The translations under genes were made by a program, and so were the position numbers. The notes under the pieces are model-generated. The model saw only the letters and a list, made by a program, of their open reading frames with translations. It searched no databases and was not told where the DNA came from. This document shows, piece by piece, positions 5,046-6,690 of a DNA stretch of 6,690 bases (position 1 is the first letter of the stretch; each line of letters starts with the position of its first letter). The stretch lies in assembly GCA_964480425.1 (NCBI GenBank), contig CAYZPY010000140.1:1-6690 (forward strand), read 5' to 3'. Origin of the DNA: CAYYMD01 sp964480425 (GTDB taxonomy: Bacteria > Planctomycetota > Phycisphaerae > SM23-33).

Positions 5046-6690
5046 TTAAGGTATCCCAGCCGCCGGCACGTTTTGACCAGTTCCCGCGCCAGCGGTCCGG
5101 CGTTTTGACCGCCCCCGCCCTGCGTTACGTATTCGACCATGACGGCGAAGGCGATTTTTGGCTCGCGGTAGGGCGCGAATCCGGCGAACCACGCGGTGTT
5201 GCCGTGTCGCACGATTCTGTCCTGTGCCGTTATTCTTCCATCGTCGTTTGAGTCAACGCGCAGCGGGGGCGTCTGAGCGGTTCCGGTTTTTCCGCATATT
5301 TCCACGCCCATCGGCTCGATGCCTCCGGCGTAGAATATCTTGTACGCCGTGCCGCCGGGCGAGTTGACCACGCGGTACATTCCTTTCCTGACTGCCCGCA
5401 GGTGCTCGAGGTCGACGCCCAGCGCCCGTGCGCGCTGATCGGCGGAGTGCTCCACGATGAGCAGCGGCGAGCGAAACTCCCCGCGCGCAAGGGCGGCCAT
5501 GGCGTTGGCAAGGTGCAGCGGCGTAGTGGTGACCAATCCCTGCCCGATGGCCATCAGGCGTGAATCGCCCGCGCGGAAACTCCTGTTGTATCGTTTCCGC
5601 AACCACTGCTCGGTCGGCACCACTCCGGAGCGTTCCTGGGCCAGGCCCGTGCGGCACATCTCGCCCAGCCCGAAGGTTCTGAGCCACTTGCCCAACAGAT
5701 GGGGACCAAGGCGCTGTCCTACGTTGTAAAAGAATACGTTGCAACTGTGCTTGATGGCGTCGACCACCGCCAGCGAACCGTGTCCGCGATGAAATTTCCA
5801 TATCCAGCAGCGAAAGGCGTCCGGATTGTGGAGGTAGCCCTTGCAATAGAAGGTGGTGTTCAGGTTTATGACGTCTTCCTGTAGGGCGGCGACGGCGGCG
5901 AAGGGTTTCAGCGTCGATCCTGGCGGGAAACACGCGGACACTGCGCGGTTTTGCAGCGGATGATTCACGCGGTCGTTGACGAGTGAGTCGAATTGGCGGC
6001 GGTAATTGTTCAAATCGTACGTGGGGGACGAGACCATCGCCAGGACCTCTCCGTGCGGCACGGAGATAACTACGATGGCGCCGTTGTGTCCGGAGCTTTT
6101 GATCACCTCCGTGAGGCGCTGCTGAAGTCGCACGTCGAGCGTGAGGTGCACGTCGCCGCCTTCTTTTGGCGGGACCTTGGCCAGCACGTCCGGCGGGGCG
6201 TCGGGCCCGTTGCTTCGCAGCAGGCGATATCCGCGACGGGCGCGGAGTATTTTTTCGCATGCCTTCTCCACGCCGCTTTTTCCTATCGTGTCGCCGGGCA
6301 GGTAGTTCGCCTGCATTCGTTTCAACCACCGGGCCTTGTCCGGCGGGATGTTGTGCCGGTTCATTTCCAGGCGGTTTACCTGCCCGGTCGTTCCCAGGAC
6401 GTGGCAGGCCAAATGCCCGAATGGATACCGACGCCGGAGACTTGGCTGGAACTTCGCCCCGACGGTGCCGGCGAGGTCGATCCTCTTGTCCAGTCCGCGC
6501 GCCACGGGATGGTAAGTCCGCTGTTCGCGGACCTCCATTCCCACGATGCGACGGATGGTCTCGACGCGCCGGCGGATGTCGGCCACGGCTTCGTCCAGGT
6601 CGTCGCCGGCGTTGCGGCAGATGCGCCGGGCGATTTCCCACGTTCGCCGGGCGCGCCTGTGGTAAATCTCCGCTGCGAGCCGGTCGGTGA
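5042..6690 (-). CDS. mrdA: Penicillin-binding protein 2 (MrdA), transpeptidase, N-terminus outside the window
   Basis: PBP2 is the class B transpeptidase that cross-links glycan made by RodA; it sits in the inner membrane with its domains in the periplasm. The frame is open to the right edge (549 residues seen), so the membrane anchor lies beyond. A GTG at 6586 is internal: the upstream residues (IYHRRARRTWEIARRIC) continue a plausible helical PBP2 linker. The dimerisation/pedestal part includes YPFGHLACHVLG and IGKSGVEKACEKIL. The transpeptidase domain opens with LTLDVRLQQRL. Its active-site motifs are intact: SxxK as STLK (5906-5917, nucleophile Ser), SxN as SCN (5738-5746) and KTG (5282-5290). 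CKGY and FRCW with GHG are the conserved PBP2 region between SxxK and SxN. Between KTG and NTAWFAGFAP lies DSNDDGRITAQD (5219-5254), an EF-hand-like acidic loop. The gene overlaps rodA by 4 bases; mreC/mreD would be expected upstream but are out of view. Confidence 0.94.
   Translation of the reverse strand, partial: TDRLAAEIYHRRARRTWEIARRICRNAGDDLDEAVADIRRRVETIRRIVGMEVREQRTYHPVARGLDKRIDLAGTVGAKFQPSLRRRYPFGHLACHVLGTTGQVNRLEMNRHNIPPDKARWLKRMQANYLPGDTIGKSGVEKACEKILRARRGYRLLRSNGPDAPPDVLAKVPPKEGGDVHLTLDVRLQQRLTEVIKSSGHNGAIVVISVPHGEVLAMVSSPTYDLNNYRRQFDSLVNDRVNHPLQNRAVSACFPPGSTLKPFAAVAALQEDVINLNTTFYCKGYLHNPDAFRCWIWKFHRGHGSLAVVDAIKHSCNVFFYNVGQRLGPHLLGKWLRTFGLGEMCRTGLAQERSGVVPTEQWLRKRYNRSFRAGDSRLMAIGQGLVTTTPLHLANAMAALARGEFRSPLLIVEHSADQRARALGVDLEHLRAVRKGMYRVVNSPGGTAYKIFYAGGIEPMGVEICGKTGTAQTPPLRVDSNDDGRITAQDRIVRHGNTAWFAGFAPYREPKIAFAVMVEYVTQGGGGQNAGPLARELVKTCRRLGYLK

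Noticed and set aside
4170..5108. A 312-codon plus-strand frame opposite rodA.
   Set aside because: It is rich in Gln/Arg/His with no recognisable domain and lies antisense to a complete SEDS protein, so it is an artefact of codon bias.
5253..6641. A long minus-strand frame of 462 codons inside mrdA.
   Set aside because: It has an Arg/Pro/Ala-rich shadow composition, while the other frame carries every PBP2 motif.
1..6690. CRISPR arrays, tRNA or rRNA genes, riboswitches, transposases or a defence island.
   Set aside because: I found no regularly spaced repeats, cloverleaf-like sequences or mobile-element proteins by reading both strands. The only defence-related trace is the decayed methyltransferase.

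Overview
The window is GC-rich bacterial chromosome with a Gram-negative style set of cell-elongation genes. The PBP2/RodA pair, the HpnB-like glycosyltransferase, the DUF5658 membrane protein and frequent ATA isoleucine codons despite the high GC would fit an uncultured Planctomycetota (Phycisphaerae-like) genome. That placement is an impression from protein style, not something the sequence proves.

Layout: (a) 1-654 (+) is a composite. A 5' piece in frame 3 reads as the C-terminal part of tryptophan synthase alpha (TrpA) and switches within about 10-15 bases, at a different reading frame, into the C-terminal part of LarC, the nickel-pincer cofactor enzyme. (b) 666-1856 (+) is an intact membrane-bound family 2 glycosyltransferase. 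(c) 1857-2328 has no intact gene. It holds, on the minus strand, the decayed N-terminal half of a DpnM/DpnA-type adenine-N6 DNA methyltransferase, broken by two frame changes and by an internal deletion that coincides with a compact GC-rich palindrome. (d) 2329-3228 (-) is an intact alpha/beta hydrolase. (e) 3294-3743 (+) is a small DUF5658-type membrane protein, with a recognisable promoter and ribosome binding site. (f) 3765-6690 (-) is the distal end of a rod-shape operon: mrdA (PBP2, N-terminus beyond the right edge) followed by rodA, coupled by an ATGA overlap.

Functional links: PBP2 (transpeptidase) and RodA (SEDS glycan polymerase) form the core peptidoglycan synthase of the elongation machinery, and both keep their catalytic motifs. 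The genes to the left have no evident pathway link to each other. With two broken gene remnants (trpA/larC and the methyltransferase), the left third looks rearranged, or in the case of the trpA/larC junction possibly misassembled.

I see no CRISPR array, tRNA, rRNA, transposase or coherent new multi-gene system. The most notable items are the trpA-larC junction, the methyltransferase fossil with its palindrome, and an EF-hand/dockerin-like acidic loop inside the PBP2 transpeptidase domain next to the KTG motif.
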